DNA of 64,000 nucleotides from Aminobacter aganoensis (GTDB lineage: Bacteria > Pseudomonadota > Alphaproteobacteria > Rhizobiales > Rhizobiaceae): positions 1 through 64,000 of the forward strand of contig NZ_JACHOU010000011.1 in NCBI RefSeq assembly GCF_014206975.1. Reading direction: 5' to 3'. Positions 44,428 through 54,844 of this stretch are shown in pieces. The notes under the pieces are model-generated. The model saw only the letters and a program-made list of their open reading frames with translations, was not told the DNA's origin and did not search any database. Made by a program: the position numbers and the translations under genes. Position 1 is the stretch's first letter. Every line of letters starts with the position of its first letter.

Positions 44428-46023
44428 ATGGCCAACATTGCTCAAGCCACACGCGAAGAATCCGCTACCCCGTTCCAGCGCGGCATCAAGGAGGCGCTTT
44501 ATGCGGGCGCGATCTCCTTCGGCCTGTTCTTCCTGTTCATCGGGCTTAGGACCGACCAGAACATCCGCAACGAACTGATCCTCGTTCCGCGCTGGGGCCT
44601 GCTCGCCAGCGTCGTCGCACTGGTGATGGCCGGTCGCTTCCTCTACGTCGCCTACGGCCAGCCGTTCATGGCCAAGCAGAAGATCGTCGACGTCGCGAGC
44701 GGCCTGTTGCCGGACAGCGTGGCGACGCGGTTCTTCCGCCTGCCCTATTTCATCGCTGCGCTCGTCGCCGTCGTGCTGCTGTTCGTGCTCGCCGGTTCGC
44801 TCGACTCTATCTTTGGGCCGGTGCTTGCCGGCTACCTGCGCTTCTTCCGCGCGCTGGCGATCATCTATGCGCTGGCCTCGGTGATGTTCTATTTCCGCGC
44901 CTTCATCCAGGCCCATTTCTCGGCGCTGGGCATCGGCGTCCTGGTGGCCTATCCGATCGTCGTGGTGGTGGCCCTGACCCTCATCTCCGGTTCGATGGCG
45001 GGCGGCTTCCAGGGCTCGCTCAAATGGGTCGACAATTTCGGCATCCAGATCCTGATCTACGTGATGCTGGCCTGGGGCCTGAACATCGTCGTCGGCCTCG
45101 CCGGGCTGCTCGACCTCGGCTATGTCGCCTTCTACGCCGTCGGCGCCTATGCCTACGCCTTGCTGGCGACGCAGCTCGGCTGGTCGTTCTGGATCCTGCT
45201 GCCGGTAGCCGGCATCATGGCTGCCTTCTGGGGCGTCATGCTCGGGTTCCCGGTGCTGCGCCTTCGAGGAGACTATCTGGCGATCGTGACGCTGGCGTTC
45301 GGCGAAATCATCCGCCTGGTACTGATCAACTGGCGCGAAGTGACCAACGGCGCTGCCGGCATCTCGGGCATCCCGAAGGTCAGCTTCTTCGGCCTGATGT
45401 CGTTCAACGTTTCCGACCCGAACTACATCGCCAAGGTGCTCGGCATCGCCCAGTCCGGTGCCTACTACAAGATCTTCCTCTACTACCTCATCCTCGGCCT
45501 GGCGCTGCTGACCGCCTTCGTCACCATCCGGCTTCGGCGCATGCCGGTCGGCCGTGCCTGGGAAGCGCTGCGCGAGGACGAGATCGCCTGCCGCTCGCTC
45601 GGCATCAACACGACCACGACCAAGCTCACCGCCTTTGCCACCGGCGCGATGTTCGGCGGCTTCGCCGGCTCGTTCTTCGCCGCGCGCCAGGGCTTCGTGT
45701 CGCCCGAATCCTTCGTCTTCCTGGAATCGGCGATCATCCTTGCCATCGTCGTGCTCGGCGGCATGGGCTCGCTGGTCGGCATCGCGGTTGCGGCCGCCGT
45801 GATGATCGGCGGCACCGAGATCCTGCGCGAGATGGAGTTCCTGAAAGCGGTCTTCGGGCAGGACTTCACGCCCGAGCTCTACCGCATGCTGCTGTTCGGC
45901 ATGGCGATGGTCATCGTGATGCTGTGGAAGCCGCGAGGTTTTGTCGGCAGTCGAGAGCCCACTGCCTTCCTGCATGAGCGAAAAGCCGTCTCCGGTGCCT
46001 TCACCAAGGAAGGACACGGCTGA
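44428..46023 (+). CDS. livM: branched-chain amino acid ABC transporter permease LivM
   Basis: 531 residues from the ATG at 44428, five bases after livH. The C-terminal 330 residues are the LivM permease ([55 protein letters not shown]). The N-terminal 190 residues add about four membrane helices, as seen in the DUF3382 extension of proteobacterial LivM. The protein is therefore longer than the E. coli form. The stop overlaps the livG start by one base (TGATG). Confidence 0.94.
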   Translation: MANIAQATREESATPFQRGIKEALYAGAISFGLFFLFIGLRTDQNIRNELILVPRWGLLASVVALVMAGRFLYVAYGQPFMAKQKIVDVASGLLPDSVATRFFRLPYFIAALVAVVLLFVLAGSLDSIFGPVLAGYLRFFRALAIIYALASVMFYFRAFIQAHFSALGIGVLVAYPIVVVVALTLISGSMAGGFQGSLKWVDNFGIQILIYVMLAWGLNIVVGLAGLLDLGYVAFYAVGAYAYALLATQLGWSFWILLPVAGIMAAFWGVMLGFPVLRLRGDYLAIVTLAFGEIIRLVLINWREVTNGAAGISGIPKVSFFGLMSFNVSDPNYIAKVLGIAQSGAYYKIFLYYLILGLALLTAFVTIRLRRMPVGRAWEALREDEIACRSLGINTTTTKLTAFATGAMFGGFAGSFFAARQGFVSPESFVFLESAIILAIVVLGGMGSLVGIAVAAAVMIGGTEILREMEFLKAVFGQDFTPELYRMLLFGMAMVIVMLWKPRGFVGSREPTAFLHERKAVSGAFTKEGHG

Positions 46024-47963
46024 TGAACGCGAGCACATCCATGAACAATGCGATCCTGCAGGTCGAGCATCTGTCGATGAAGTTCGGCGGCCTGGTTGCC
46101 ATCGGCGACCTTTCGTTCGAGGTCCGGCGCGGCGAGATCACCGCGCTGATCGGCCCGAACGGCGCCGGCAAGACGACGGTCTTCAACTGCATCACCGGTT
46201 TCTACAAGCCGACCGAAGGCATGATCCGGTTCAACGGTCGGGAAGGCGGCGAGTTCCTGCTCGAGCGCATGCCCGACTTCCAGATCACGGCCAAGGCGAA
46301 GGTGGCGCGCACGTTCCAGAACATCCGGCTGTTCTCGGGCATGACGCTGCTCGAAAACCTGCTGGTGGCACAGCACAATAAGCTGATGAAGGCTTCGGGC
46401 TTCACCGTCATGGGCCTGCTGGGGCTTGGCGGCTATCGCAAGGCGTCGGCGGAATCGGTCGAACTCGCCAAGCATTGGCTCGAAAAAGCCGAGCTGATCG
46501 ACCGCGCCGACGATCCGGCGGGCGACCTGCCCTATGGCGCGCAACGGCGGCTGGAGATCGCGCGCGCCATGTGCACCGGGCCGGAGCTGCTCTGCCTCGA
46601 CGAGCCTGCGGCCGGCCTCAATCCGAAGGAGTCGCTGGCGCTCAACACGCTGCTCATCGACATCAAGGAAAATACCGGCACGTCGATCCTGCTCATCGAG
46701 CACGACATGTCGGTCGTCATGCAGATTTCCGACCATGTCGTCGTGCTCGAATATGGCCGCAAGATCTCCGACGGCGACCCGATCTCGGTCAGGACCGATC
46801 CGAAGGTGATTGCAGCCTATCTCGGCGTCGACGACGAAGAGGTCAGCGAGGTGCTGATCGAGGTTGGCGACGAGCAGGTGATCGAGGAACTGGAGGGCGT
46901 GCCCGATCCGTCGCATGGCCCGAGTTCGTCGTCCTCGATGATGGCAGGGCCGGTCAGCGATACGATCAGCCACAGCGACGGACACGGCGAGATCGTGACC
47001 GTTTCCAAGGGTGCGTCGAAGGCGGGACAGGTCGAGGCGCGCGACGCCAAGGCCGCATCCAAGCCGGCGACAAAGACGGCTCCGGCGAAGGCGCCCAAAG
47101 CCAAGTCGGCGGCCACCCCGCCTGCCGGCCTGATGGCCGCGCCCGCGCCTGCGAAGGCGAAGGCCCCGGCCGAGACCGCGGCGGCTCCGGCGGCCAAGGC
47201 AACGGCCCCGGCCGCCAAGACGCCGGCCAAGCCGACAAAGACGGCCGCGGTGAAGGCAGAGCCGGCGAAGGTTGCTTCCACGCCGGTCAAGGCGCCGGCC
47301 CCGAAGGCCGCGACGAAACCAGCGGCGGCTCCGAAAGCAGCGGCCAAGCCGGCGAAGGCCGACGCGGCAAAGGCGGCCCCGGCACCGAAGCCCGCGCCTG
47401 CCGCCAAGGCATCAGCCAAGCCGATCAAGCCTGCCGCGGTCAAGACCGAGCCGGTGAAGGTTGCTTCCAAGTCTGCCAAGGCGCCAGCGCCGAAGGCAGC
47501 GGCAAAGCCTGCAGCCGCGGCTCCAAAGGCTGCTGCCAAGCCGGCAAAGGCCGAGGCTCCGAAGGCAGCCAAGGCGGCTCCTGCTGCGGCCAAGGCATCG
47601 CCGAAACCCGCGCCAGCAGCCAAGGGCGCAGCCGCAAAACATAAGGCGGCTGGCAAGGCGCCCGCAGCCAAGGCTCCGGCTGCCAAGACGATCGCCAATG
47701 TGCTCGCCGCTCCGCGCGGTGGGGTGCCGGACCGGCTGATCCTGATCAAGGGCATCGGACCGGTGAACGAAAAGAAGCTCAACGAGCACGGCATCTTCCA
47801 TTTCGACCAGGTGGCGGCGTGGAAGAAGTCGGACATCGCGGCGGCGGAGGCCTATCTCGCCTTCGACGGCCGGATCGAGCGTGAAGACTGGGTGGGGCAG
47901 GCCAAGGCGCTGGCGCGTGAAGCGGCCAAGCCGGCGAAAGCCAAGCGCGGAGGTGGCAAGTGA
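46023..47963 (+). CDS. livG: LivG ATPase fused to Ala/Lys/Pro linker and helix-hairpin-helix domain
   Basis: 646 residues, more than twice the usual LivG. Residues 10-275 are a complete ABC ATPase: Walker A GPNGAGKTT at 44-52, QNIRLF, signature-region YGAQRRLEIARAM at 171-183 and Walker B LLCLDEPAAGL at 189-199. Residues about 330-565 are an Ala/Lys/Pro-rich tract, surely unstructured. Residues about 570-646 form a folded end: LILIKGIGPVNEKKLNEHGI and FHFDQVAAW, then FDGRIEREDWVGQAKALA, resembling the helix-hairpin-helix domain found at the C-terminus of some alphaproteobacterial NuoE and L21 proteins. The linker keeps codon bias and frame, so it is not a frameshift artefact. Function of the added domain is unknown. 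Confidence 0.9.
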   Translation: MNASTSMNNAILQVEHLSMKFGGLVAIGDLSFEVRRGEITALIGPNGAGKTTVFNCITGFYKPTEGMIRFNGREGGEFLLERMPDFQITAKAKVARTFQNIRLFSGMTLLENLLVAQHNKLMKASGFTVMGLLGLGGYRKASAESVELAKHWLEKAELIDRADDPAGDLPYGAQRRLEIARAMCTGPELLCLDEPAAGLNPKESLALNTLLIDIKENTGTSILLIEHDMSVVMQISDHVVVLEYGRKISDGDPISVRTDPKVIAAYLGVDDEEVSEVLIEVGDEQVIEELEGVPDPSHGPSSSSSMMAGPVSDTISHSDGHGEIVTVSKGASKAGQVEARDAKAASKPATKTAPAKAPKAKSAATPPAGLMAAPAPAKAKAPAETAAAPAAKATAPAAKTPAKPTKTAAVKAEPAKVASTPVKAPAPKAATKPAAAPKAAAKPAKADAAKAAPAPKPAPAAKASAKPIKPAAVKTEPVKVASKSAKAPAPKAAAKPAAAAPKAAAKPAKAEAPKAAKAAPAAAKASPKPAPAAKGAAAKHKAAGKAPAAKAPAAKTIANVLAAPRGGVPDRLILIKGIGPVNEKKLNEHGIFHFDQVAAWKKSDIAAAEAYLAFDGRIEREDWVGQAKALAREAAKPAKAKRGGGK

Positions 47964-48691
47964 CGGCGGGTAAGAGCTTGCTCGACATCAGGGGTGTCGA
48001 GACCTACTACGGCAACATCCGTGCGCTTAACGGCGTCGACGTTACGGTCAACGAGGGCGAGATCGTCGCCTTGATCGGCGCCAACGGCGCCGGCAAGTCG
48101 ACGCTCATGATGACCATCTTCGGCACGCCCCGGGCGCGCCGTGGCACCATCACCTTCGGCGGCACTGACATCACCGATCTGCCGACGCACGAGATCGCCC
48201 GGCTGCGCATCGCGCAGTCGCCGGAGGGACGGCGCATTTTTCCACGCATGACGGTGATGGAAAACCTGCAGATGGGCGCCAGCCTCGACAACCTCAAATT
48301 CTTCGATGAGGACGTCGAGAAGGTGTTCGCGCTGTTCCCCCGGCTCAAGGAGCGCATCGCCCAGCGTGGCGGCACGCTGTCCGGCGGCGAGCAGCAGATG
48401 CTGTCCATCGGCCGTGCGCTGATGGCACGGCCCAAGCTGCTCCTGCTCGACGAGCCGTCGCTGGGTCTGGCACCGCTGATCGTCAAGCAGATCTTCGACG
48501 CCATCCGCGAGCTCAATCGCACCCAGGGCCTGACCGTCTTCCTCGTCGAGCAGAACGCCTTCGGGGCGCTCAAGCTCGCGACGCGCGGCTACGTCATGGT
48601 CAATGGCGTCGTCACGATGAGCGGTACCGGCAAGGACCTGCTCGCCGATCCCGAGGTTCGCGCCGCCTATCTCGAAGGCGGGCGTCACTAG
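47960..48691 (+). CDS. livF: branched-chain amino acid ABC transporter ATPase LivF
   Basis: 243 residues from a GTG that overlaps the livG stop (GTGA). Walker A GANGAGKST, QSPEGRRIFPRMTVMENL, signature LSGGEQQMLSIGRALM and Walker B LLLLDEPSLGLAP are intact. It pairs with LivG to drive uptake. The normal length shows that the extension in LivG is peculiar to that subunit. Confidence 0.95.
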   Translation: MTAGKSLLDIRGVETYYGNIRALNGVDVTVNEGEIVALIGANGAGKSTLMMTIFGTPRARRGTITFGGTDITDLPTHEIARLRIAQSPEGRRIFPRMTVMENLQMGASLDNLKFFDEDVEKVFALFPRLKERIAQRGGTLSGGEQQMLSIGRALMARPKLLLLDEPSLGLAPLIVKQIFDAIRELNRTQGLTVFLVEQNAFGALKLATRGYVMVNGVVTMSGTGKDLLADPEVRAAYLEGGRH

Positions 48692-48702
48692 GAGGTTCCA
48701 TC

Positions 48703-49050
48703 ATGCAGGGCATTCTCTACGAGGAACCCTCGATCTGGCAGTTCTTCTTCGTCACCTGCCTGCTCGGCGGCTGGGCGGCCTGGATGACCGGCCGTGCCTG
48801 CGCCCAGACATGGCGCAGCTACGGCCAGCTGGTGCTTTACATCCTGGGACTTGGCATCGCGGTGCGCTTCATCCACCACGCCTTGTTCGATGGCACGATG
48901 TTCACGCTGCAATATTACATTGTCGACACTATCGTGCTGATGGCGTTCGCATTCCTTGGATATAAATACACCCGCACCAACCAGATGGTGACGCAATACA
49001 ACTGGCTTTATGAAAAGGTATCGCCGCTTTCTTGGAGATCGAAGTCCTGA
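48703..49050 (+). CDS. small inner-membrane protein of the liv operon, DUF6867-like
   Basis: 115 residues with three membrane helices (about 13-30, 43-60 and 68-87). GGAGG is upstream, 11 bases after livF. The pattern 'SIWQFFFVTCLLGGWAAWMTGRA' is shortened here as SIWQFFFVTCLLGG and resembles DUF6867, a family of rhizobial proteins found with liv genes. Function unknown; possibly an accessory subunit of the transporter. Confidence 0.7.
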   Translation: MQGILYEEPSIWQFFFVTCLLGGWAAWMTGRACAQTWRSYGQLVLYILGLGIAVRFIHHALFDGTMFTLQYYIVDTIVLMAFAFLGYKYTRTNQMVTQYNWLYEKVSPLSWRSKS

Positions 49051-49194
49051 GCGTCAGAACTTCAATATCGGCGCCGATTCGCCAATGAATCGGCGTGACA
49101 ACTGCCGGAAAATCGGCAAACTCACCTTTCTGCGATATGGGTGGGCATCGCACGAAAGAAACTCCACGCCCACTCAATTAATGGGAGTGTTTCT

Positions 49195-50313
49195 ATGAAA
49201 AAGTCACTTTTGTCGGCTGTTGCACTGACCGCGCTCGTGGCGTTCAGCGGCAGCGCATGGGCCGATATCCTGGTCGGCGTCGCCGGTCCGATCACCGGCC
49301 CGAACGCGGCCTTTGGCGCACAGCTCCAGAAGGGCGCTGAACAGGCGGTCGCCGACATCAACGCGGCCGGCGGCATCAACGGCGAGCAGATCAAGCTTGT
49401 CGTCGGCGACGACGTCTCGGATCCGAAGCAGGGCATCTCGGTTGCCAACAAGTTCGTCGCTGACGGCGTCAAGTTCGTGGTCGGCCACTTCAACTCGGGC
49501 GTTTCGATCCCGGCCTCGGAAGTCTACGCCGAGAACGGCATCCTCGAAGTCACCCCGGCGGCAACCAACCCGACCTTCACCGAGCGTGGCCTGTGGAACG
49601 TGTTCCGCACCTGCGGCCGCGACGACCAGCAGGGCGGCATTGCCGGCGCCTATCTGGCGGAGAAGTTCAAGGACGCCAAGATCGCCGTCATCCACGACAA
49701 GACGCCTTACGGCCAGGGCCTCGCTGACGAAACCAAGAAGGCGATGAACGCCGCCGGCGTCACCGAAGTCATGTATGAAGGCGTCAACATCGGCGACAAG
49801 GACTTCTCGGCGCTCATCGCCAAGATGAAGGAAGCCGGCGTTTCGATCATCTACTGGGGCGGCCTTCACACCGAAGCCGGCCTGATCATCCGCCAGTCGG
49901 CTGACCAGGGTCTCAAGGCAACGCTCGTTTCGGGTGACGGCATCGTCTCCAACGAACTCGCCTCGATCGCTGGCGACGCCGTTGCCGGCACGCTCAACAC
50001 CTTCGGTCCGGACCCGCGCCTGATCCCCGAGAACAAGGATCTGGTCGAGAAGTTCCGCGCCGCTGGCTTCGAGCCGGAAGCCTACACGCTCTACTCCTAC
50101 GCCGCGATGCAGTCGATCGCAGCGGCCGCAACTGCCGCCGGTTCGACCGACACGCAGGAAGTGGCCAAGGCTCTCAAGGAGAAGGGCCCGTTCAAGACGG
50201 CGCTCGGCGACATCTCCTTCGACGAGAAGGGCGATCCGAAGCTTCCCGGCTACGTCATGTACGAGTGGCAGAAGGGTGCCGACGGCAAGTACACCTACGT
50301 GCAGCAGAAGTAA
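49195..50313 (+). CDS. livJ: branched-chain amino acid ABC transporter substrate-binding protein
   Basis: 372 residues from the ATG at 49195, with GGGAG upstream. Signal peptide [20 protein letters not shown] ends near AWA|DI. The mature part has [20 protein letters not shown] and [20 protein letters not shown] of the Leu/Ile/Val-binding family. It captures amino acids in the periplasm. The gene lies last, 144 bases after the small membrane protein, and may have its own promoter to reach the high levels such proteins need. Confidence 0.94.
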   Translation: MKKSLLSAVALTALVAFSGSAWADILVGVAGPITGPNAAFGAQLQKGAEQAVADINAAGGINGEQIKLVVGDDVSDPKQGISVANKFVADGVKFVVGHFNSGVSIPASEVYAENGILEVTPAATNPTFTERGLWNVFRTCGRDDQQGGIAGAYLAEKFKDAKIAVIHDKTPYGQGLADETKKAMNAAGVTEVMYEGVNIGDKDFSALIAKMKEAGVSIIYWGGLHTEAGLIIRQSADQGLKATLVSGDGIVSNELASIAGDAVAGTLNTFGPDPRLIPENKDLVEKFRAAGFEPEAYTLYSYAAMQSIAAAATAAGSTDTQEVAKALKEKGPFKTALGDISFDEKGDPKLPGYVMYEWQKGADGKYTYVQQK

Positions 50314-50336
50314 TTCTCCAGCACAGCTGACCAAGG

Positions 50337-50367
50337 AATGCCCGGCGCTTTGCGTCGGGCATTTTTT
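50337..50367 (+). terminator. intrinsic terminator of the liv operon
   Basis: AATGCCCGGCG (50337-50347), loop CTTTG, CGTCGGGCATT (50353-50363), then T-run to 50367. Eleven pairs with one G-T. Confidence 0.92.
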
Positions 50368-50405
50368 ATGGCCGTGGAAAAAATGGCCATCTGACGCTAC
50401 GGAAA

Positions 50406-50419
50406 TTAAATCGATTTAA
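50406..50419. promoter_or_regulatory. LacI-type palindrome upstream of pyruvate carboxylase
   Basis: TTAAATCGATTTAA is a perfect 14-base palindrome 84 bases before the pyc GTG. The AAATCGATTT core recurs twice upstream of the MFS gene at 55211. GalR/LacI regulators have operators of this form; PckR of Sinorhizobium meliloti, which controls gluconeogenic genes, is a candidate by function. Confidence 0.6.
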
Positions 50420-50502
50420 GAGGGTGTGATTTCGGTTGCACCGCAGCATTTTCCCGCTAATCATTCGCGGCCTCTTAAATATCCGGTTTCTGGAGTGTTT
50501 TC

Positions 50503-53500
50503 GTGCCGATCAGCAAGATCCTCGTCGCCAACCGATCCGAAATTGCCATTCGCGTTTTCCGCGCGGCCAACGAGCTGGGCATCAAAACCGTGGCGATCTG
50601 GGCGGAAGAGGACAAATACTCGCTGCATCGGTTCAAGTCTGACGAAAGCTATCAGGTCGGCCGCGGCCCCTGGCTCGCCAAAGACATGGGACCGATCGAG
50701 AGCTACCTGTCGATCGACGAGATCATGCGCGTCGCCAAGCTGTCCGGCGCCGACGCCATTCACCCCGGCTACGGGCTCCTGTCGGAAAGCCCGGAATTCG
50801 CCGAGGCGTGCGCTGCCAACGGCATCACCTTCATCGGCCCGAAGCCGGAGACGATGCGCCGGCTCGGCAACAAGGTCGCCGCGCGCAACCTCGCCATCGA
50901 AGTGGGCGTGCCCGTGGTTCCGGCCACCAATCCGCTGCCCGACGACATGGAGGCGGTGAAGGCGCTGGCCGCCGAGATCGGCTACCCGGTCATGCTCAAG
51001 GCGTCGTGGGGCGGTGGCGGCCGCGGTATGCGCGCCATCCGCAGCGAGGGCGACCTCGTTCGTGAAGTGATGGAAGGCAAGCGCGAGGCCAAGGCTGCGT
51101 TCGGCAAGGATGAGGTCTATCTCGAGAAGCTGGTCGAGCGTGCGCGCCATGTCGAGGTGCAGATCCTCGGCGACACGCACGGCAATGCCGTCCATCTGTT
51201 CGAGCGCGATTGCTCGATCCAGCGGCGCAACCAGAAGGTCGTCGAGCGCGCGCCGGCACCCTACCTTTCCGACGCGCTGCGCGAGGAGCTCTGCGGCCAT
51301 GCGCTGAAGATCGCCAAGGAAACCAGCTATATCGGCGCCGGCACGGTGGAGTTCCTGCAGGACGCCGATACCGGCAAATTCTACTTCATAGAGGTCAATC
51401 CGCGCATTCAGGTCGAGCACACCGTCACCGAGCAGGTGACCGGCATCGACATCGTCAAGGCGCAAATCCACATCCTCGACGGCGCTGCGATCGGCACGCC
51501 GGAATCGGGCGTGCCTGTCCAGGCCGACATCAGGCTTAACGGCCACGCGCTCCAGTGCCGCATCACCACCGAAGATCCCGAGCAGAACTTCATCCCCGAC
51601 TATGGCCGCATCACCGCCTATCGCGGGGCGACCGGCTTCGGCATCCGGCTCGACGGCGGCACGGCCTATTCGGGCGCGGTCATCACCCGCTTCTACGATC
51701 CGCTGCTCGAGAAGGTCACGGCCTGGGCACCGACGCCGCACGAGACGATCGCGCGCATGCACCGGGCGCTGCGCGAGTTCCGCATCCGCGGCGTTGCAAC
51801 CAACCTGACCTTTCTCGAAGCGATCATCACGCACCCGGCGTTCCACGACAATTCCTACACCACCAGGTTCATCGATTCGACGCCGGAGCTGTTCGCCCAG
51901 GTCAAGCGCCAGGACCGCGCCACCAAGTTGCTCAACTATCTCGCCGACGTTACCGTCAACGGCCATCCGGAAACGCGTGGCCGCGCACTGCCCAATCCGG
52001 AAGCGGCTGCGCCGGTGGTGCCCTGGTTCACCGGCCCGGTTCCCGATGGCTCCAAGCAACGGCTCGACGATCTCGGTCCGGAGAAGTTTGCCGCATGGAT
52101 GCGGGCGCAGAAGCAGGTGCTGATCACTGACACGACGATGCGCGACGGCCATCAGTCGCTGCTCGCCACCCGCGTCCGCACCCATGACATTGCCAGGATC
52201 GCCGGCACCTACGCACGGGCGCTGCCGCAGCTCCTGTCGCTCGAATGCTGGGGCGGGGCGACGTTCGACGTTGCCATGCGCTTCCTGACCGAAGATCCAT
52301 GGGAGCGGCTCGACAAGGTGCGCCAGGCGGCACCGAACATCCTGCTGCAGATGCTGCTGCGCGGCGCCAACGGCGTCGGCTACACCAACTATCCCGACAA
52401 TGTCGTGCAGCATTTCGTGCGCCAGGCGGCGGCCGGTGGCGTCGACCTGTTCCGGGTCTTCGACTGCCTGAACTGGGTCGACAACATGCGCGTGTCGATG
52501 GATGCCGTGGGCGCCGAGGGCAAGCTCTGCGAGGCGGCCATCTGCTATACCGGCGACATTCTCGACCCGAACCGCGCCAAGTACGACCTGAAATATTACG
52601 TCGGCTTGGCCAAGGAACTCGAAGCCGCCGGCGCCCACATCATCGCCGTCAAGGACATGGCCGGCCTGCTCAAGCCGGCGGCGGCACGCGTGTTGTTCAA
52701 GGCGCTGCGCGAGGCGACCGACCTGCCGATCCACTTCCATACCCACGACACGTCGGGCCTGTCGGCGGCAACCGTTCTGGCGGCTGTCGAGAGCGGCGTC
52801 GACGCCATCGACGCGGCGATGGACGCCTTCTCCGGCAACACCTCGCAGCCCTGCCTGGGCTCGATCGTCGAGGCGCTGCGCGGCTCGGATCGCGATCCGG
52901 GCCTGGCTCCGGAATGGATCCGCCGGATCTCGTTCTACTGGGAAGCGGTGCGCAACCAGTATGCCGCCTTCGAGAGCGACCTGAAGGGGCCGGCCTCCGA
53001 AGTCTATCTGCACGAGATGCCGGGCGGCCAGTTCACCAACCTCAAGGAGCAGGCACGCTCGCTCGGCCTGGAAACCCGCTGGCACGAGGTGGCGCAGGCC
53101 TATCACGACGTCAACCTGATGTTCGGCGACATCGTCAAGGTCACGCCGTCGTCGAAGGTCGTCGGCGACATGGCGCTGATGATGGTGAGCCAGGAACTCA
53201 GCGTTGCCGATGTCGAGAGCCCGGCCAAGGACATCGCCTTCCCGGATTCGGTGGTATCGATGCTGCGCGGCGACCTAGGCCAGTCGCCCGGCGGCTGGCC
53301 GGCAGCACTGCAGAAGAAGGTGCTGAAGGGCGAGAAGCCGATTACCGCGCGCCCCGGCTCGCTGCTCAAGGCTGCCGACCTCAAGGCCAACCGTAGCGAC
53401 ATCGAGACCAAGCTCGGCCGCAAGCTCTCGGAAAACGAGTTCGCCTCCTGGCTGATGTACCCGAAGGTGTTTTCGGACTTCGCCAACGCCCAGGAGACCT

Positions 53501-53961
53501 ACGGTCCGGTCAGCGTGCTGCCGACACCGACCTATTTCTACGGCATGAAGCCGGAGGACGAGGTCTTCGTCGACATCGAGAAGGGCAAGACGCTGGTCAT
53601 CCGCTGCCTTGCCGTCGGCGATGTCGACGAAAAGGGTATGGTGACGGTGTTCTTCGAACTCAACGGCCAGCCGCGCCGCGTCAAGGTGCCGGACCGGGCG
53701 CATGGCGCATCCGCTTCCAAGGCAAGGCGCAAGGCCGAACCGGGTAACGATGCCCATATCGGCGCGCCGATGCCCGGCGTGGTGTCGACGCTTGCGGTTG
53801 CGGCCGGCCAGCCGATCAAGGCCGGCGACGTGCTGCTGTCGATCGAGGCGATGAAGATGGAAACGGCGTTGCACGCCGAGCGCGACGGCACGATCGCCGA
53901 AGTGCTTGTGCGCGCCGGCGACCAGATCGACGCCAAGGACCTGCTCGTCGTCTATGGCTGA
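50503..53961 (+). CDS. pyc: pyruvate carboxylase
   Basis: 1152 residues from GTG 50503 with GGAG upstream. Three modules: biotin carboxylase (1-450; HPGYGLLSESPEFAEAC, KASWGGGGRGMR, EVNPRIQVEHTVTEQ), carboxyltransferase (about 540-810; DTTMRDGHQSLLATR, FHTHDTSG) and C-terminal biotinyl domain with Lys1118 in IEAMKMETAL. It makes oxaloacetate from pyruvate, needed for growth on sugars and on lactate or pyruvate. A single-chain enzyme with normal length. Confidence 0.97.
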   Translation: MPISKILVANRSEIAIRVFRAANELGIKTVAIWAEEDKYSLHRFKSDESYQVGRGPWLAKDMGPIESYLSIDEIMRVAKLSGADAIHPGYGLLSESPEFAEACAANGITFIGPKPETMRRLGNKVAARNLAIEVGVPVVPATNPLPDDMEAVKALAAEIGYPVMLKASWGGGGRGMRAIRSEGDLVREVMEGKREAKAAFGKDEVYLEKLVERARHVEVQILGDTHGNAVHLFERDCSIQRRNQKVVERAPAPYLSDALREELCGHALKIAKETSYIGAGTVEFLQDADTGKFYFIEVNPRIQVEHTVTEQVTGIDIVKAQIHILDGAAIGTPESGVPVQADIRLNGHALQCRITTEDPEQNFIPDYGRITAYRGATGFGIRLDGGTAYSGAVITRFYDPLLEKVTAWAPTPHETIARMHRALREFRIRGVATNLTFLEAIITHPAFHDNSYTTRFIDSTPELFAQVKRQDRATKLLNYLADVTVNGHPETRGRALPNPEAAAPVVPWFTGPVPDGSKQRLDDLGPEKFAAWMRAQKQVLITDTTMRDGHQSLLATRVRTHDIARIAGTYARALPQLLSLECWGGATFDVAMRFLTEDPWERLDKVRQAAPNILLQMLLRGANGVGYTNYPDNVVQHFVRQAAAGGVDLFRVFDCLNWVDNMRVSMDAVGAEGKLCEAAICYTGDILDPNRAKYDLKYYVGLAKELEAAGAHIIAVKDMAGLLKPAAARVLFKALREATDLPIHFHTHDTSGLSAATVLAAVESGVDAIDAAMDAFSGNTSQPCLGSIVEALRGSDRDPGLAPEWIRRISFYWEAVRNQYAAFESDLKGPASEVYLHEMPGGQFTNLKEQARSLGLETRWHEVAQAYHDVNLMFGDIVKVTPSSKVVGDMALMMVSQELSVADVESPAKDIAFPDSVVSMLRGDLGQSPGGWPAALQKKVLKGEKPITARPGSLLKAADLKANRSDIETKLGRKLSENEFASWLMYPKVFSDFANAQETYGPVSVLPTPTYFYGMKPEDEVFVDIEKGKTLVIRCLAVGDVDEKGMVTVFFELNGQPRRVKVPDRAHGASASKARRKAEPGNDAHIGAPMPGVVSTLAVAAGQPIKAGDVLLSIEAMKMETALHAERDGTIAEVLVRAGDQIDAKDLLVVYG

Positions 53962-53967
53962 CAAATG

Positions 53968-53996
53968 CAGGCCGGGGACGTTCGTCGCCCGGCCTG
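53968..53996. terminator. hairpin between pyc and the SH3 gene
   Basis: CAGGCCGGG (53968-53976) pairs with CCCGGCCTG (53988-53996); the stem continues with GAC/GTC around a bulged G. No long T-run. Lies between convergent genes. Confidence 0.6.
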
Positions 53997-54010
53997 TCTC
54001 GCGTCCTAGT

Positions 54011-54844
54011 CTAGAACAACCCCTGGCCAGCGGCGGCCTCTTCCTTGACGCTGCGGCGGATCAGGCTCTTGAACATATAGCCGCGCTGGCCGTTGTAGAC
54101 GACCGTGCACCAGTTGCAGCTTGTCTCGGCCTCGATGGCGGCATTGGCCGGTACCACGACGATCACATTGGCTTCATCGGCCGGGCCGTCGCGCAGGTTG
54201 GCGTATTTGGCGGCCTTGGCGGGGCTCAGTTCGGGCAGGGGAGGCTCGATGGCGCCCACCGCATTGGCATCGACCATGCCGGTCGATGCTTCGAGCATCG
54301 CTATTTCGGCTTCCGTTTCCGCGACCTGGACATCGAGCGATCCACGCAAGCCGTCAGGCGCAATCGACGCCGTGTCGGCGGTGTCGGGGGCCGCGGCCAA
54401 GCCCGCGTTGGCTACCGGGCCGCCACTGCGCTCGTCCGGGCCGGCCGCGCTGTCCGGCAGGTTGGCCGCGACAGGCGGCGAAGGACTGAAGTGGGCCTTG
54501 GGCGTTTCCCCTGAAATCGGCGGGGCCGCTGACAGTGCGGATTTCGCGGGCTGGCGAGGCTCGACGGCGGCAGCCGACTTCTCGTCACGCGCAACGGGCG
54601 GCGCGGCGCTTGCTGTTTGGGGCAACGTGACGCGTGGCGGTACGGCTGCCGTCTGGGTCGGGTCGGGCTCCGACGCGCCGATGATCAGGAAGCCGGCTAG
54701 CGCGACCGCCACAACGGTTGCGCCCGCAATCAGCGCGACGCCTGATCTGGACAGGTTTGGTCCCGGCAGGCTGGCGCCCGACTGTCGCAATTGTTCAACC
54801 AGGCGGCTTGATGTTCCGGCGCGCCGGAAAGCAAGGGTATTCAT
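54011..54844 (-). CDS. SH3-domain envelope protein
   Basis: 277 residues from the ATG complementary to 54842-54844. A membrane anchor lies at about 37-55 (SGVALIAGATVVAVALAGFL). A long Ala/Pro-rich region follows to about 205. A bacterial SH3 domain ends the protein: KYANLRDGPADEANVIVVVP and the later GQRGYMFKSLIRR. This design places an SH3 domain in the periplasm to bind cell wall or proteins. Substrate unknown. Confidence 0.82.
   Translation of the reverse strand: MNTLAFRRAGTSSRLVEQLRQSGASLPGPNLSRSGVALIAGATVVAVALAGFLIIGASEPDPTQTAAVPPRVTLPQTASAAPPVARDEKSAAAVEPRQPAKSALSAAPPISGETPKAHFSPSPPVAANLPDSAAGPDERSGGPVANAGLAAAPDTADTASIAPDGLRGSLDVQVAETEAEIAMLEASTGMVDANAVGAIEPPLPELSPAKAAKYANLRDGPADEANVIVVVPANAAIEAETSCNWCTVVYNGQRGYMFKSLIRRSVKEEAAAGQGLF

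Noticed and set aside
47040-47690. Simple-sequence repeat or insertion within livG
   Set aside because: The reading frame stays open with normal codon choice and ends in a folded domain, so it is a low-complexity protein linker, not a DNA repeat element.
50461-53106. An 881-residue open frame on the minus strand
   Set aside because: It is the mirror of pyruvate carboxylase; the sense strand has all catalytic motifs.
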